The translations under genes and the position numbers were made by a program. The notes below the pieces were generated by a model. That model saw only the letters and a program-made list of their open reading frames with translations. It was not told where the DNA came from and did no database searches. Source: Deltaproteobacteria bacterium (GTDB lineage Bacteria > Desulfobacterota > Desulfomonilia > Desulfomonilales > Desulfomonilaceae). Taken from it: 59,116 nucleotides of DNA. This document shows, piece by piece, positions 41,657 through 50,809 of this stretch. The number at the start of each line of letters is the position of its first letter. Within the stretch, counting starts at the first letter, position 1. The DNA is taken from positions 1-59,116 of the forward strand of contig VGSG01000015.1 in assembly GCA_016875095.1 (NCBI GenBank). The letters run 5' to 3'.

Positions 41657-43674
41657 GGTATCCAGTGTACCATAAGATACTTATTGCCAACAGAGGAGAA
41701 ATAGCGGTCCGCATTATCAAGACGTGCCGCAAATTGGGAATTCAAACGGTTGCGGTATATTCAGAGGTTGATTTCCGTGCGCGGTATGTGGAATTGGCGG
41801 ATCAGGCCGTCTTTATCGGGGGTGCTAGGGCGCAGGAATCCTACCTAAGCGCGAACAAGATAATCAGCGCTGCGCTGAATGCCGGCTGTCAGGCTATTCA
41901 TCCGGGTTACGGCTTCCTTTCCGAAAATGCCGCGTTCTCCCAGAGCGTGACAGATGCAGGCATGGACTTTATCGGTCCGCCGGCCCACGCTATCTCCTTG
42001 CTTGGTGACAAGATGGCGTCGAAAGCCTTGGCGATTCGCGCAGGCCTCCCGGTAGTGGCGGGGCATCATGAACCTCTGGGCGAACCGGAAGAGGCCGTGG
42101 CCATCGCGACCCAACTTGGATTTCCCGTACTGCTCAAGCCTGCTGCGGGCGGAGGTGGCCGAGGCATGAGGGTTGTAGACAATCCCCACGAATTCGCAGC
42201 CGCTCTGAGCGCCTGCCGAGATGAAGTGCGCAAAGGGTTCTCCGACGACCGTATCTTCATCGAGCAATATGTTGAGCGACCTCGCCATATCGAAATTCAA
42301 ATTATGGCCGATCACCACGGAAACGTGATCCACCTGGGGGAGCGGGAATGCTCTGTCCAACGACGATACCAGAAGGTGATCGAGGAATCTCCTTCCGTGG
42401 CCGTGGATTCCATGCTCCGTGCGGAAATTGGTCGTGTTGCGTGCGCGCTGGCACGCGAAGCAGGATACACAAATGCAGGCACTGTGGAATTCCTACTTGC
42501 CTCGGACGGGAATTTTTATTTCTTGGAGATGAATACTCGTCTGCAGGTGGAACATCCTGTTACAGAACTCGTGACCGGCTTGGATCTCGTGGAATTGCAG
42601 CTTCGCATCGCCTCAGGGGAGCGCCTCTCGCTGCAACAGGAAGATGTGGGGATCAAAGGATGGGCCATGGAAGCCCGTGTGTGCGCCGAAGACCCCTCAC
42701 GGGGGTTTCTGCCTACCACGGGAATGATAACTCGATATGCTGAGCCTCGTGGCGAACATGTTCGTGTTGACACCGGGATCAATGCAGGAAGTGTGATTAG
42801 CATCTATTACGATTCACTTCTGGCAAAGGTTACGGCTTGGGGAGAAGATCGAGAAGCCGCGCGTCAAAGGCTCATAAGAGCCCTGAACGGGTACCATGTC
42901 GAAGGATTAACCACTAATGTGGATTTTGTGAACAGCACACTGGACCAGGCCTCGTTCGCTCGGGGAGATCTGTCGACCGGCTTTATCGAAGAGCATTTTT
43001 CATCCGGAGAGAGCAAGGCGCCTCCAGCCCCCGAGCATCTCCAATACATGGCCATGGCCTCTCTGCTTATCTATCATTCTCGTCGGAGTCTCCTAAAGAC
43101 TTCGGTGAAACCTATGACACCCCAGGTGGGCAGTTCGCCGGAGCTGGAGAAATCGCACACGTACGTAATACGGGTCGATAATGAGGTCTTTCACGTCCGG
43201 CTGGAAGGGGATCCGGTAACTCGAACGTGGGCCATTTTCGTCAACGGCACATCGTACAACGTGCGGACGCCTGAATTTGAGTTCTATCGTCGCCGCCTTG
43301 TGCTATGGATCAATGGCCGTTCACACATGTTCCGGATGCAATATGAGGGAAATCACATAAGAACTTCTTTTTGCGGCATCGTGCGCACCTTTGAGATCTA
43401 CAGCCCTGCGGAGTGGCGCCTCGCTCACTACATGCGGCGGGAAAAGAAAGCGGTGCAGGAAAATGCCTTGCGCTGTCCGATGCCTGGTCTTATTACCGCA
43501 GTGTGCGTGGCCGAAGGGGAATATGTGAGGAAAGGCCAGGAATTACTGCGCATGGAATCCATGAAAATGGAGAGCGGCATCGCGTCGCCGTACGACGCAT
43601 ACGTCGAGAAGTTACTCGTTCGGACAGGACAGACGGTCGAAACCGATGAGGTCCTTATAGGTTTCCGCACCTGA
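41653..43674 (+). CDS. acyl-CoA carboxylase alpha chain: biotin carboxylase-BT-BCCP
   Basis: A 673-residue fused subunit. Residues ~5-450 are biotin carboxylase (KILIANRGEIAVRI; ATP loop KPAAGGGGRGMRVV; active EMNTRLQVEHPVTE). Residues ~490-600 are a BT-like linker that docks the carboxyltransferase. Residues ~605-673 are the biotin carrier with MESMKME and biotinyl-Lys638. The domain order is that of propionyl-/acyl-CoA carboxylase alpha chains, not of acetyl-CoA carboxylase AccC. It is coupled to the carboxyltransferase gene. No methylmalonyl-CoA mutase or epimerase is nearby, so the acyl substrate remains open. Confidence 0.94.
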   Translation: MRYPVYHKILIANRGEIAVRIIKTCRKLGIQTVAVYSEVDFRARYVELADQAVFIGGARAQESYLSANKIISAALNAGCQAIHPGYGFLSENAAFSQSVTDAGMDFIGPPAHAISLLGDKMASKALAIRAGLPVVAGHHEPLGEPEEAVAIATQLGFPVLLKPAAGGGGRGMRVVDNPHEFAAALSACRDEVRKGFSDDRIFIEQYVERPRHIEIQIMADHHGNVIHLGERECSVQRRYQKVIEESPSVAVDSMLRAEIGRVACALAREAGYTNAGTVEFLLASDGNFYFLEMNTRLQVEHPVTELVTGLDLVELQLRIASGERLSLQQEDVGIKGWAMEARVCAEDPSRGFLPTTGMITRYAEPRGEHVRVDTGINAGSVISIYYDSLLAKVTAWGEDREAARQRLIRALNGYHVEGLTTNVDFVNSTLDQASFARGDLSTGFIEEHFSSGESKAPPAPEHLQYMAMASLLIYHSRRSLLKTSVKPMTPQVGSSPELEKSHTYVIRVDNEVFHVRLEGDPVTRTWAIFVNGTSYNVRTPEFEFYRRRLVLWINGRSHMFRMQYEGNHIRTSFCGIVRTFEIYSPAEWRLAHYMRREKKAVQENALRCPMPGLITAVCVAEGEYVRKGQELLRMESMKMESGIASPYDAYVEKLLVRTGQTVETDEVLIGFRT

Positions 43675-43691
43675 TGCGTACTCGCGGTCAA

Positions 43692-43717
43692 ATGAGCGTA
43701 CGGTCCGCTACGCTCAT
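43692..43717. terminator. hairpin between convergent genes
   Basis: Perfect 9-bp stem ATGAGCGTA / TACGCTCAT with an 8-base loop, 18 bases after the carboxylase gene and facing the convergent radical SAM gene. It lacks a T-run; a bidirectional terminator is likely. Confidence 0.45.
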
Positions 43718-43762
43718 CGGACCCTTTCCGAGGTGGCCGTCGAGTTGACGCTAGGAGCCGCC

Positions 43763-44995
43763 TTATTCATACAAACGATACTGGCGGTAAAAGAGAGGCT
43801 TGAGGACCTTGAGCGCGAGAACGGACACGATCGGTTTGACCCAGGAACCGATTCTCGATGAGCTGCCCAGGCACCGTTTGCAGTAAGGATGCTCGAGCCG
43901 ACCTTTGCTAAAGCCTGCCATAATGCGCTCCAACTCCGGGCTTTTCAGAATATCCAGCAACGATGATTGGTTGAGATTCCCCAGCGCTGTCCGGCCGTCG
44001 TAGTCCACGCAACATAGGACCACGTCCCCTGAACACAGAACGGCGAAGTGGTCCCTCATGCCGAAGCAGTGACCGTGATGGGCCTCTATAACCGAGTCCC
44101 TCACGAACGCATTGCCCCAGTCCGTCAGCACATAGGTTTCGATGAAGATGCGAGGGCCGATCTCCAGCACGTTCCAAGCATGGATCCTGACCTTGCGCAC
44201 ACGACGTCTCACCGTGTCCAATGCTTTCTCATCCAGTCCCAACCGACGATAGATGCGCTCGGACCAATCCATCACTGTGTCACGCAACTCCTGGGAGCTC
44301 CCCATGAAGTCGGGAATCGCCAGCTTGTGCCGCACCTTTCGCGCAAAGCGCGTGGTCATGATGCGCACCTTCAAGATGGGCGGCGAGGGCCTGGCTGCGC
44401 ACGCGGCGAGCAAATCGAGGAGACGTTCCTGATAATCCAGGAAGTCTATCCGGCTCCCGCGTGTGGCGGCAAAGCTCCTTGCATCAGGGCTCTGCAAGGA
44501 AACATCAATCTGGTGAAGGTCGCTTTCGGCGATCTTGGCGATGGTTGCCGGCGTGAGGAGCGCGCCGTTGGTGGTGAGACCGACTGCGAGGCCCCTCTCC
44601 CTCGCGTGATCCAGGATAGAAAACAATCGCGGGTGCAAGAGCGGCTCGCCCATTACGTGAAAGGTCACTTTTTCCGCGAGTTCCAGCTCAGCAATTTGAT
44701 CGAGCGCGGAACGGGCAAGCTCTTCCGGCATGGAATCCCGTTCGCGGGTCATGACCGCGTCGGGACAGAAAGCGCACGAGAAGTTGCACTTGTTGGTCAG
44801 CTCCACATGGATGCGTTTGAACTTTCGGGGAATGTATGGGGGCAGCTTTTCGCTAATGCGCTGAGTATCTGTACCAGCAACGATTCGATTCGACCTGTGC
44901 ATGATTCCGTCACGTGAAGTCAATGAGCCTTCCGGGCGAGCGCCACTGCTGGCTTGTCCATTAGTGCGATCCATTCGGAAGTTAATTCTCACCAT
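43763..44995 (-). CDS. radical SAM protein with SPASM-like C-terminus
   Basis: A 410-residue enzyme. The radical SAM cluster motif is CNFSCAFC (CxxxCxxC, about residues 69-76) after KRIHVELTNK. The barrel carries the GEPLLHP and LTTNGALL motifs. A C-terminal SPASM/twitch-like Cys set (CFGMRDHFAVLCSGDVVLCC and later CKRC) indicates extra clusters. Members modify peptides or small molecules. No precursor peptide gene is seen next to it. The start is a TAATG overlap with the CNT transporter gene; downstream in-frame ATGs at residues 8 and 32 are alternatives. Confidence 0.87.
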   Translation of the reverse strand: MVRINFRMDRTNGQASSGARPEGSLTSRDGIMHRSNRIVAGTDTQRISEKLPPYIPRKFKRIHVELTNKCNFSCAFCPDAVMTRERDSMPEELARSALDQIAELELAEKVTFHVMGEPLLHPRLFSILDHARERGLAVGLTTNGALLTPATIAKIAESDLHQIDVSLQSPDARSFAATRGSRIDFLDYQERLLDLLAACAARPSPPILKVRIMTTRFARKVRHKLAIPDFMGSSQELRDTVMDWSERIYRRLGLDEKALDTVRRRVRKVRIHAWNVLEIGPRIFIETYVLTDWGNAFVRDSVIEAHHGHCFGMRDHFAVLCSGDVVLCCVDYDGRTALGNLNQSSLLDILKSPELERIMAGFSKGRLEHPYCKRCLGSSSRIGSWVKPIVSVLALKVLKPLFYRQYRLYE

Positions 44996-46197
44996 TAGTA
45001 CAAATCAATGAGGGTTCCCGCGATCGCCGCGGTCAGGAAACCCGCAAATAGACCAGTGATCAGTGATCGCAGGCCCATGCCGATCACTTCTTCGCGGCGC
45101 TCCGGGGCCAGCGCGGAAATCCCTCCGATCAGAATGGCCAAGCTCCCGAAATTGGCGAATGAACAGAGCGCGTACGTGAGAATCGTCACCGCTCGGGGCG
45201 ACAGTTCCCCTGCCTTGACCATTGTCTGCATTTCACTGTATGCCAGCCACTCATTGAAGACCGTCTTCACTCCGAGCAGATTCCCCGCCTTGAGGCAATC
45301 CTCCCACGGAATGCCCAGTAGGTAGGCCACAGGAGCGAAGAGGTATCCCGTGATCCCGGCGAAGGAAGCGCCAAAAAGGCCCAGGAATGCGTCGATCATA
45401 TGAATAATGGCTACGAACGCGAGCAAGATCGCAGCTATGGTCGCGGTCAGTTTCAACCCGAGTACCGCGCCGTTCGCCGCGGCCTCGATGATGCCCTTTT
45501 CGTCAGGGAGAAGCATCGCCCACTTTACTCCCTCGGCGGTTTCAGGCTCTTCCTCTTCGGGAATGACCAGCTTGGCCAGCGCCAGACCCGCAGGAGCGCT
45601 CATGATGCTCGCGGCGAGGATATGACCCGGACTCGCGCCGAAGACTCCCACGTATACCGCCATGACCGATCCGGCAATAGTGGCCATGAAGCATGTCATC
45701 ACACTGAAGAGCTCCGACCGTGTGATACGTCCGACTACGGTTCGCAGACCGGTTACCGCCTCGATCCCCATCAGGATGAACATGGCCGCGGCAAGCGCTT
45801 CCGCGCCGCTGGTCCGCATGCTCCGGCGCATGATCTTGGCAAGAACGTAGATGAGCGCAGGCAGCACACGGATATAGTTCAGGACTCCCATAAGGGCGCT
45901 GACAAATATGATCACCGAGCCCATGCTCAGCATCACAAAATCCTGTTTTTCAACCAAAGACCCGAAGAGGAACCGGGCTCCTTTTTCCGCAAAGTGATTG
46001 ATTCCGGTGAAGAACGCCTGAGCGCCGGCGAAAATCTCATCGGGGTAAGTCTTCAGAATGAGGATCCCGAACAGGAACTGCAAGCCCAACCCCCACAACA
46101 CGCAGCGCCAGTTCACACGACGACGATCGGAGGAGATCAGCCAGCAGAAGGCCACGATCGCCGCGATCCCTATAAGGCTCATCAGTCTGGGTGGCAT
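44995..46197 (-). CDS. CNT/NupC-family nucleoside transporter
   Basis: A 400-residue concentrative nucleoside transporter. The Gly-rich N-terminal repeat (SDRRRVNWRCVLWGLGLQFLFG), GIEAVTGLRTVVGRITRSELF, GLKTVFNEWLAYSEM-like loop (GVKTVFNEWLAYSEM) and ALCSFANFGSLAILIGGISAL are family hallmarks, and about ten helices are predicted. It would import nucleosides with Na+ or H+. Its stop overlaps the start of the radical SAM gene, suggesting a shared function in nucleoside-derived chemistry (inference). Confidence 0.93.
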   Translation of the reverse strand: MPPRLMSLIGIAAIVAFCWLISSDRRRVNWRCVLWGLGLQFLFGILILKTYPDEIFAGAQAFFTGINHFAEKGARFLFGSLVEKQDFVMLSMGSVIIFVSALMGVLNYIRVLPALIYVLAKIMRRSMRTSGAEALAAAMFILMGIEAVTGLRTVVGRITRSELFSVMTCFMATIAGSVMAVYVGVFGASPGHILAASIMSAPAGLALAKLVIPEEEEPETAEGVKWAMLLPDEKGIIEAAANGAVLGLKLTATIAAILLAFVAIIHMIDAFLGLFGASFAGITGYLFAPVAYLLGIPWEDCLKAGNLLGVKTVFNEWLAYSEMQTMVKAGELSPRAVTILTYALCSFANFGSLAILIGGISALAPERREEVIGMGLRSLITGLFAGFLTAAIAGTLIDLY

Positions 46198-46317
46198 GAC
46201 GGCAGACTAGAGTGGGCGGGCGCTTCTGTCAAGGCAGGTATTGACTCGCCAATGGTATTCACGTGCGCCTGGCGTAGGAAAACCCAAGCGGAAAACTCAC
46301 TGGGAACGCAACTCGTT

Positions 46318-47067
46318 CTATTGTTCCGGGCCACAGGCGATTTCGACGAGGAATTCAGCGCCGTGCTCACCTCTGCACAGGGACAGATGGCCTCCTAGGG
46401 CCTCGGTGAGCGCGAGCGCGCCCGCAAGCCCCAGACCGTGACCTCGAACAGGGAAGCCGTCGGCAGGCACACATTGGAAGTATTGATCGAAGATCTGCTT
46501 ATGGTATGTCTCCGGAATCCCCGGGCCGTCGTCTCTCACGGACACGTTGATGGAGTCTGCATTCACCGAGCATCTCACATGGACGCTCGTCTCCCGGTAC
46601 TTGAAAGCGTTAGAGAGAAGATTGGTGAGGATCAAACAGACTTTTGTCTGGTCCGTGCGGATAGCTTGATTGAGATCCTCTATGGTGGCGTCAATGAACA
46701 CGCTGTTCGCTTCAAGCACCCGCCGGAAACTCTCCAGATCCGAAGCTTCCTCAAGAGCCTCAGCCGCGGCCGGGTCCACCACGTCGAAGACTTCCATTAA
46801 AGCGCCGCGCAGTATGTCCGCAAGGGTGCACTGGGTTGTCTTTGTAATACCTTGGGAAGCCATGTCAACTTCGAGCATATTATGGACCAGCGTCTTGATC
46901 TTCAACGCGCTGCGTAGCATGCGCATGATCACCTTTTCCTGCTTGGGATCCAGAGCGCCGTATCGGTCCTGTTTCTCCAGCAGAGCTCGCGCGCCTGTCT
47001 CGATAATGTTGACGGGGTTCTTCAGGTCATGCACCAGATGAGAAGTCTGGATATTCTTGATCGCCAC
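46318..47067 (-). CDS. histidine kinase without sensor domain
   Basis: A 249-residue protein consisting of a dimerisation/phosphoacceptor region with the H-box LVHDLKNPV (His13) and an HATPase domain (N-box NLLSNAFKY, G1 DDGPGIP, G2 GHGLGLAGAL). There is no sensing or membrane region. It starts at GTG with GAGG eight bases upstream, 40 bases after the response regulator gene. The pair forms a minimal two-component module; a partner protein probably brings the signal. Confidence 0.93.
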   Translation of the reverse strand: MAIKNIQTSHLVHDLKNPVNIIETGARALLEKQDRYGALDPKQEKVIMRMLRSALKIKTLVHNMLEVDMASQGITKTTQCTLADILRGALMEVFDVVDPAAAEALEEASDLESFRRVLEANSVFIDATIEDLNQAIRTDQTKVCLILTNLLSNAFKYRETSVHVRCSVNADSINVSVRDDGPGIPETYHKQIFDQYFQCVPADGFPVRGHGLGLAGALALTEALGGHLSLCRGEHGAEFLVEIACGPEQ

Positions 47068-47107
47068 CGGAATACCTCAAACTCCCCGAGCCTTGAGGGC
47101 TTCGGAT

Positions 47108-47626
47108 TCAGGATTGGATTATTGTGAACTTCGTGATGGCCGGTTCCTTGTCGAAGTGTTCCCAGAATTCCTTTTCGGATGTGCGCCATTGAGGTCCGAA
47201 GCGCTTGCCGAACGATGCGCCCAGTTTCTCCAGAACTGATTTCCAGCCCGACCGGTAGTTAAGTGTGAGCGCATCCCCAAGAAATGGGGCGATGCGGCCA
47301 AGCTGGTCCTTCGGAAGGTAAGCCCTGGCGCCTAGTGCGATGGATTTTTTCAGTGTGTCAGGGCTAAGCGCATGGGCGGTAAGCATCACTACCGGCAAAT
47401 CCCTCGAAACCGCCACCTGCAACAGATCGAAACCCCGGACTCCCATAATATCGAGAATGACGAGGTCATAGGTCAATGAAGTCAGCTTTTGGAGGCCCTC
47501 TTCGTATGACGGGGCCGTATCCAATCGCACGCCATATTCTTGAAGTTCCTCTTCAATGATCTCCAGCACATCCGTTTCATCATCCACCGCAAGCACATGC
47601 TTGCCATGCAAGATGCTCTTGGACAT
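47108..47626 (-). CDS. response regulator with C-terminal extension
   Basis: A 172-residue protein: receiver domain residues ~10-125 with acidic pair DDE (16-18), phospho-acceptor Asp59 in LVILDIMG, and the Lys in YLPKDQL, then a ~50-residue C-terminal extension (SVLEKLGASFGKRFGPQWRTSEKEFWEHF) with no DNA-binding domain. It probably signals by protein contact. A near-consensus promoter lies just upstream and GAGAGG marks the ribosome site. It is the first gene of the two-component operon. Confidence 0.92.
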   Translation of the reverse strand: MSKSILHGKHVLAVDDETDVLEIIEEELQEYGVRLDTAPSYEEGLQKLTSLTYDLVILDIMGVRGFDLLQVAVSRDLPVVMLTAHALSPDTLKKSIALGARAYLPKDQLGRIAPFLGDALTLNYRSGWKSVLEKLGASFGKRFGPQWRTSEKEFWEHFDKEPAITKFTIIQS

Positions 47627-47646
47627 GTCTTGATCCTCTCAATGCT

Positions 47647-47676
47647 TTTATATTATACGTAAGAGAGGCGTGTCAA
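47647..47676 (-). promoter_or_regulatory. sigma70-type promoter of the two-component operon
   Basis: On the minus strand TTGACA (47676-47671), 18 bases, then TATAAA (47652-47647). This places transcription start about 14 bases before the response regulator ATG. Confidence 0.65.
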
Positions 47677-47814
47677 GCTGGTTAGAGCTGCGGGATTCAG
47701 GCGCACAGGGTGGGTAAACCACGCACGCGCTCGCTCGATGGATCACTTATTCGGAAAGAGCTAACGAGCTCGACCGAGCCGACGGAGCAAGACGAGGAGG
47801 GAGGATCAGCGCTC

Positions 47815-48069
47815 ATGGCCGATAAGGATGACGAAAGAAGTTTCGGTGAGCTGGACAAGGGCTTTGAGATGCTCGAACTCTCGCCTCCTGTCCGGCTTGC
47901 TTACGAAGAGTTCAAAGCGCGAGACAAGCTTTGGAAACAGAGGGATCCGGAAGGATTCAAGGCCGACCTGCGTAAAATGTGCCAAGAAATGTTCGGCGAC
48001 ACCTGGATGGTCGAGTACGAGGCGATGCTGAGGGAAGAATTCCCTGATGAAGCGCAAGATGAAAAATAG
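47815..48069 (+). CDS. small acidic protein of unknown function
   Basis: An 84-residue soluble, acidic, helical protein (MADKDDERSFGELDKGFEML at the N-terminus). The ATG at 47815 is preceded by a very strong AGGAGGGAGGA, so the longer frame to 47710 is rejected. No family is recognised. It is divergent from the two-component operon and convergent with the decarboxylase gene. Confidence 0.7.
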   Translation: MADKDDERSFGELDKGFEMLELSPPVRLAYEEFKARDKLWKQRDPEGFKADLRKMCQEMFGDTWMVEYEAMLREEFPDEAQDEK

Positions 48070-48148
48070 ACGGTAAGCCCTCCGGCGACGGCCTTATGAG
48101 GTGCTTTTGCCGGCGCAAGTGGGTGACCGATGGCTCAGGTGACGCTGC

Positions 48149-49507
48149 TCACATTCGTTCAAAGACTCTGCCGGCGGCTCGTTTCGCCACGGCCCAAACG
48201 GAGTCAATCCAGTCCATGTGCTCAGGTTTCATCATGCAGCATCTGAGCGCAGTTATGGACTCTCTGTCCTGAATCAGCGACGGATACTTCCTCGAAAAAA
48301 AAGATCCGGGAACGTCAGCGAGCGCCATGTGAAGCCCTTCTCGAGACGCCTCTTCAAAGAGCGCTCTGGAGAGATCCGAAGCCTCACTGACGGTATCCGC
48401 CCGGGGAGCCCACACCACAATGTCCGTCTCCGGTGGAAACGGGCTCATGAACCGCGGGTGAGCTTCAATCAGTTCGTACAATCTCAAAGCGGCCTTTCGG
48501 CAACGCAGCAAGCTCTGTGCGAACTCGCCGCCTTTAACCAAAGGCAACATCCTCTGCGTAGCCCACAAAGCCACGGCTGCCGCTCCCGCACGGGAGCACT
48601 CCAAGCTGATCTCTCCGAGATGAAGCTCGGATGACGTGAAGTATGTGTACGGCGAATCATGCTTGTAAAATCGCCCAACCGAAGGGTCCCTGAAAAGGAT
48701 GCAGCCGCAACCGTAAGGCTGAAGACCATGCTTGTGGGGATCGACCACCAAGGAATCCACCTCGCCGACGTGACTAAAGACCGCTCTGGTATCAGGTTCC
48801 AGCTCATCCACCAGGACGTAATAGCCCCCGTACGCCGCGTCCGCATGGATACGAAAGCCGTACTCCTCCCGAAGCTCAAGGATTTCTAGCAGCGGGTCCA
48901 CTGCTCCGACTCCCGTGGTTCCCAAAGTAACCACCACCATGCCCACGTCTTTCCGATCCAGGGTCTCCCGAAGAGCTTTCATGTCCATCCGGGCCCGATC
49001 GTCGGTCGGCGCCGACTCAAACGGTATCCTGAGCGCCTCGCAAATTCGCTCGTGAGTGAAATGGGCCTGTTGAGACGCCACGATGGTCTTCCCCGGAGCA
49101 AGCTTCCCTGAGATCCACAGGGCTTCCAGATTGGCCAGGGTTCCTCCGCCGCACAGGTGGCCCAGGTGTTTTTCCCAGCCGATCATGTGGGCCAACTGTG
49201 CGACGGCTTCCTTTTCCATAGCAGAGCTTGCCCGACCACCGTCGAAGGAATGGTTGTTGGGGTTGATCCATAGAGCGAGCGCGTACGCGAGCCTTGCCAC
49301 CGGGTGAGGCGGCTTAATCATGTGCCCGATGTACAAGGGGTGCTGGTACGGATAGTTGTCACGTAGGCGACGGGCTGTTTCCAGAATTACCGGTCGCAAC
49401 GCAGCCATGTCGAACCGAGCATCGAAATCCGGAAGGTCGCGGAAACCTTCCTCAAGAATCTCCAATGCTTCTTTCAGTAAGGGAAGGCTCGCCGTCTCGA
49501 ATGCCAT
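48149..49507 (-). CDS. group II PLP-dependent amino acid decarboxylase
   Basis: A 452-residue enzyme of the aromatic/glutamate/aspartate decarboxylase fold. The PLP lysine is in SLVVDPHKHGLQPYGCG (~257), the PLP-contacting Asp in IHADAAYGGY, and HFTHERICEALRIPF is also typical. Substrates in this family include tyrosine, aspartate, glutamate and cysteine-sulfinate; the LCGGGTLANLEALW segment does not settle which. It could make beta-alanine or an amine. CAGGAG upstream supports the start. No transporter is adjacent. Confidence 0.9.
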   Translation of the reverse strand: MAFETASLPLLKEALEILEEGFRDLPDFDARFDMAALRPVILETARRLRDNYPYQHPLYIGHMIKPPHPVARLAYALALWINPNNHSFDGGRASSAMEKEAVAQLAHMIGWEKHLGHLCGGGTLANLEALWISGKLAPGKTIVASQQAHFTHERICEALRIPFESAPTDDRARMDMKALRETLDRKDVGMVVVTLGTTGVGAVDPLLEILELREEYGFRIHADAAYGGYYVLVDELEPDTRAVFSHVGEVDSLVVDPHKHGLQPYGCGCILFRDPSVGRFYKHDSPYTYFTSSELHLGEISLECSRAGAAAVALWATQRMLPLVKGGEFAQSLLRCRKAALRLYELIEAHPRFMSPFPPETDIVVWAPRADTVSEASDLSRALFEEASREGLHMALADVPGSFFSRKYPSLIQDRESITALRCCMMKPEHMDWIDSVWAVAKRAAGRVFERM

Positions 49508-49726
49508 TCTTGATTCTCCTGGGGTCTCCGAAATGCTGAGAGCGCGCCCCTACCCCGCCCCGACAGAACCACTCGTAATGCAATCATAGCCTCATCCGGG
49601 AAGTCCGGCAATCCGGTCGGATCATGCCCATTGAGTTCGTGGGATGCGCTCGGCTCGCAGTGGTTAGGAATTCGTTGCCTGAAGGGCCGCGTAATGCTAA
49701 CTCTTTCCCATTCTCGGGAGTGGTCG

Positions 49727-50728
49727 ATGGAAGCTGGGAACAGGATTATTCACGACGACATTACGGATGTGCCGGGCATTCGTGTCGGACATGCCTCGGA
49801 CCTGAAGGCCAAGACAGGCGTAACAGTGATTCTGGGCCCTCCCTGGGGCGTGCCGGCGGGCTTTCATTCCGGCGGTACAGCGACTTCCACTCGGCAGTTT
49901 GATTCGCTGCGACCGCTACACTTGGTGGATCGAGCGCATGGGGTCTGCTTCTGCGGCGGGAGCGCTTTCGGTCTGGACGCGGCCGGAGGGGTTCTTGCAT
50001 GGCTGGAAGAACAGGAGATCGGTATCCCCGTGGTTGGCAAGGTGATCCCAATCGTGCCGACCGCGGCGGTTTTCGATCTTAATTTCGGTGACGGTTCGGT
50101 TCGTCCTGATGCGGCCATGGGGCGTGAAGCCTGCATGAGTCTCGGGACAGGTCCTATTGAGCAGGGGAGCGTAGGCGCCGGAACCGGAGCTTCTGTGGGA
50201 AAACTCTTCGGCATCGCACAGGGAATGAAAGGCGGCCTGGGATCAGCCTCCGTGGTTTCGGCCGATCTCAGCGTGGCCGCGTTGGTGGTGGTGAATGCCT
50301 ACGGCGATGTCACGGACCCTTACGGAGACGTGCTGGCAGGCGCGAGGTCGCAGGCGGATTTGCTGGAGCTTGCGAATGCAGCGCGACTGCTCAAAGAAGG
50401 AACAGCGGTCTCCAGACAGGTATCGGTCGAGAATACCACCCTTGCTGTCATAGCCGTGGACGCGGCCATGGATAAGATTGCGGCGTCCAGAGTGGCAACT
50501 CAGGCGACACTGAGCCTGGGTTCCGTCATACGACCTTTTCACTCACACATAGACGGGGATTTGACGATTGTGCTAGCTGTCGGAAGTAAGGCGGCGGACC
50601 CGCAGCGCGTCGCGCTCATGGCCTCGGAGGCGCTCCAGAGAGCGGTGATCAAGGCGGTCCGGTTATGTGACGGCTTCGGTATTCTTCCCGCGTGGAAAGA
50701 CTTGCCTGCCCGCGGCGGAAGCCAATAG
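49727..50728 (+). CDS. P1-family peptidase (DmpA/L-aminopeptidase-D-esterase type)
   Basis: A 333-residue Ntn-hydrolase-like enzyme that self-cleaves before its nucleophile. The N-terminal DITDVPGIRVGHASD, Gly-rich GSVGAGTGASVGKLFG, VVNAYGDVTDP, and the nucleophile region ENTTLAVIAVDAAMDK (Thr ~237) are family signatures. It removes N-terminal residues from peptides or hydrolyses amides. GGGAG seven bases upstream favours the ATG at 49727 over 49631 and 49694. A strong hairpin follows. Confidence 0.9.
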   Translation: MEAGNRIIHDDITDVPGIRVGHASDLKAKTGVTVILGPPWGVPAGFHSGGTATSTRQFDSLRPLHLVDRAHGVCFCGGSAFGLDAAGGVLAWLEEQEIGIPVVGKVIPIVPTAAVFDLNFGDGSVRPDAAMGREACMSLGTGPIEQGSVGAGTGASVGKLFGIAQGMKGGLGSASVVSADLSVAALVVVNAYGDVTDPYGDVLAGARSQADLLELANAARLLKEGTAVSRQVSVENTTLAVIAVDAAMDKIAASRVATQATLSLGSVIRPFHSHIDGDLTIVLAVGSKAADPQRVALMASEALQRAVIKAVRLCDGFGILPAWKDLPARGGSQ

Positions 50729-50745
50729 GCTTCCGGAAGAGTTTT

Positions 50746-50781
50746 CCGGGGAGGCCCTTCTCGCAAGAAGGGCCTCCCCGG
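50746..50781. terminator. 16-bp perfect hairpin between convergent genes
   Basis: CCGGGGAGGCCCTTCT pairs perfectly with its complement around a CGCA loop, 18 bases after the peptidase stop and between it and convergent dnaJ. A GC-rich tract, not T-run, follows. A very stable bidirectional terminator or mRNA-end structure. Confidence 0.65.
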
Positions 50782-50809
50782 GCCCCTCCCCAAGAACTCC
50801 TAACTATTT

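Noticed and set aside
45400-46398. 332-residue plus-strand open frame
   Set aside because: Antisense to the CNT transporter gene; His/Arg/Glu-rich shadow translation with no domain.
47647-47676. alternative promoter using the TATAAT at 13-base spacing
   Set aside because: A 13-base spacer is too short for a sigma70 promoter; the adjacent TATAAA at 18 bases is used instead.
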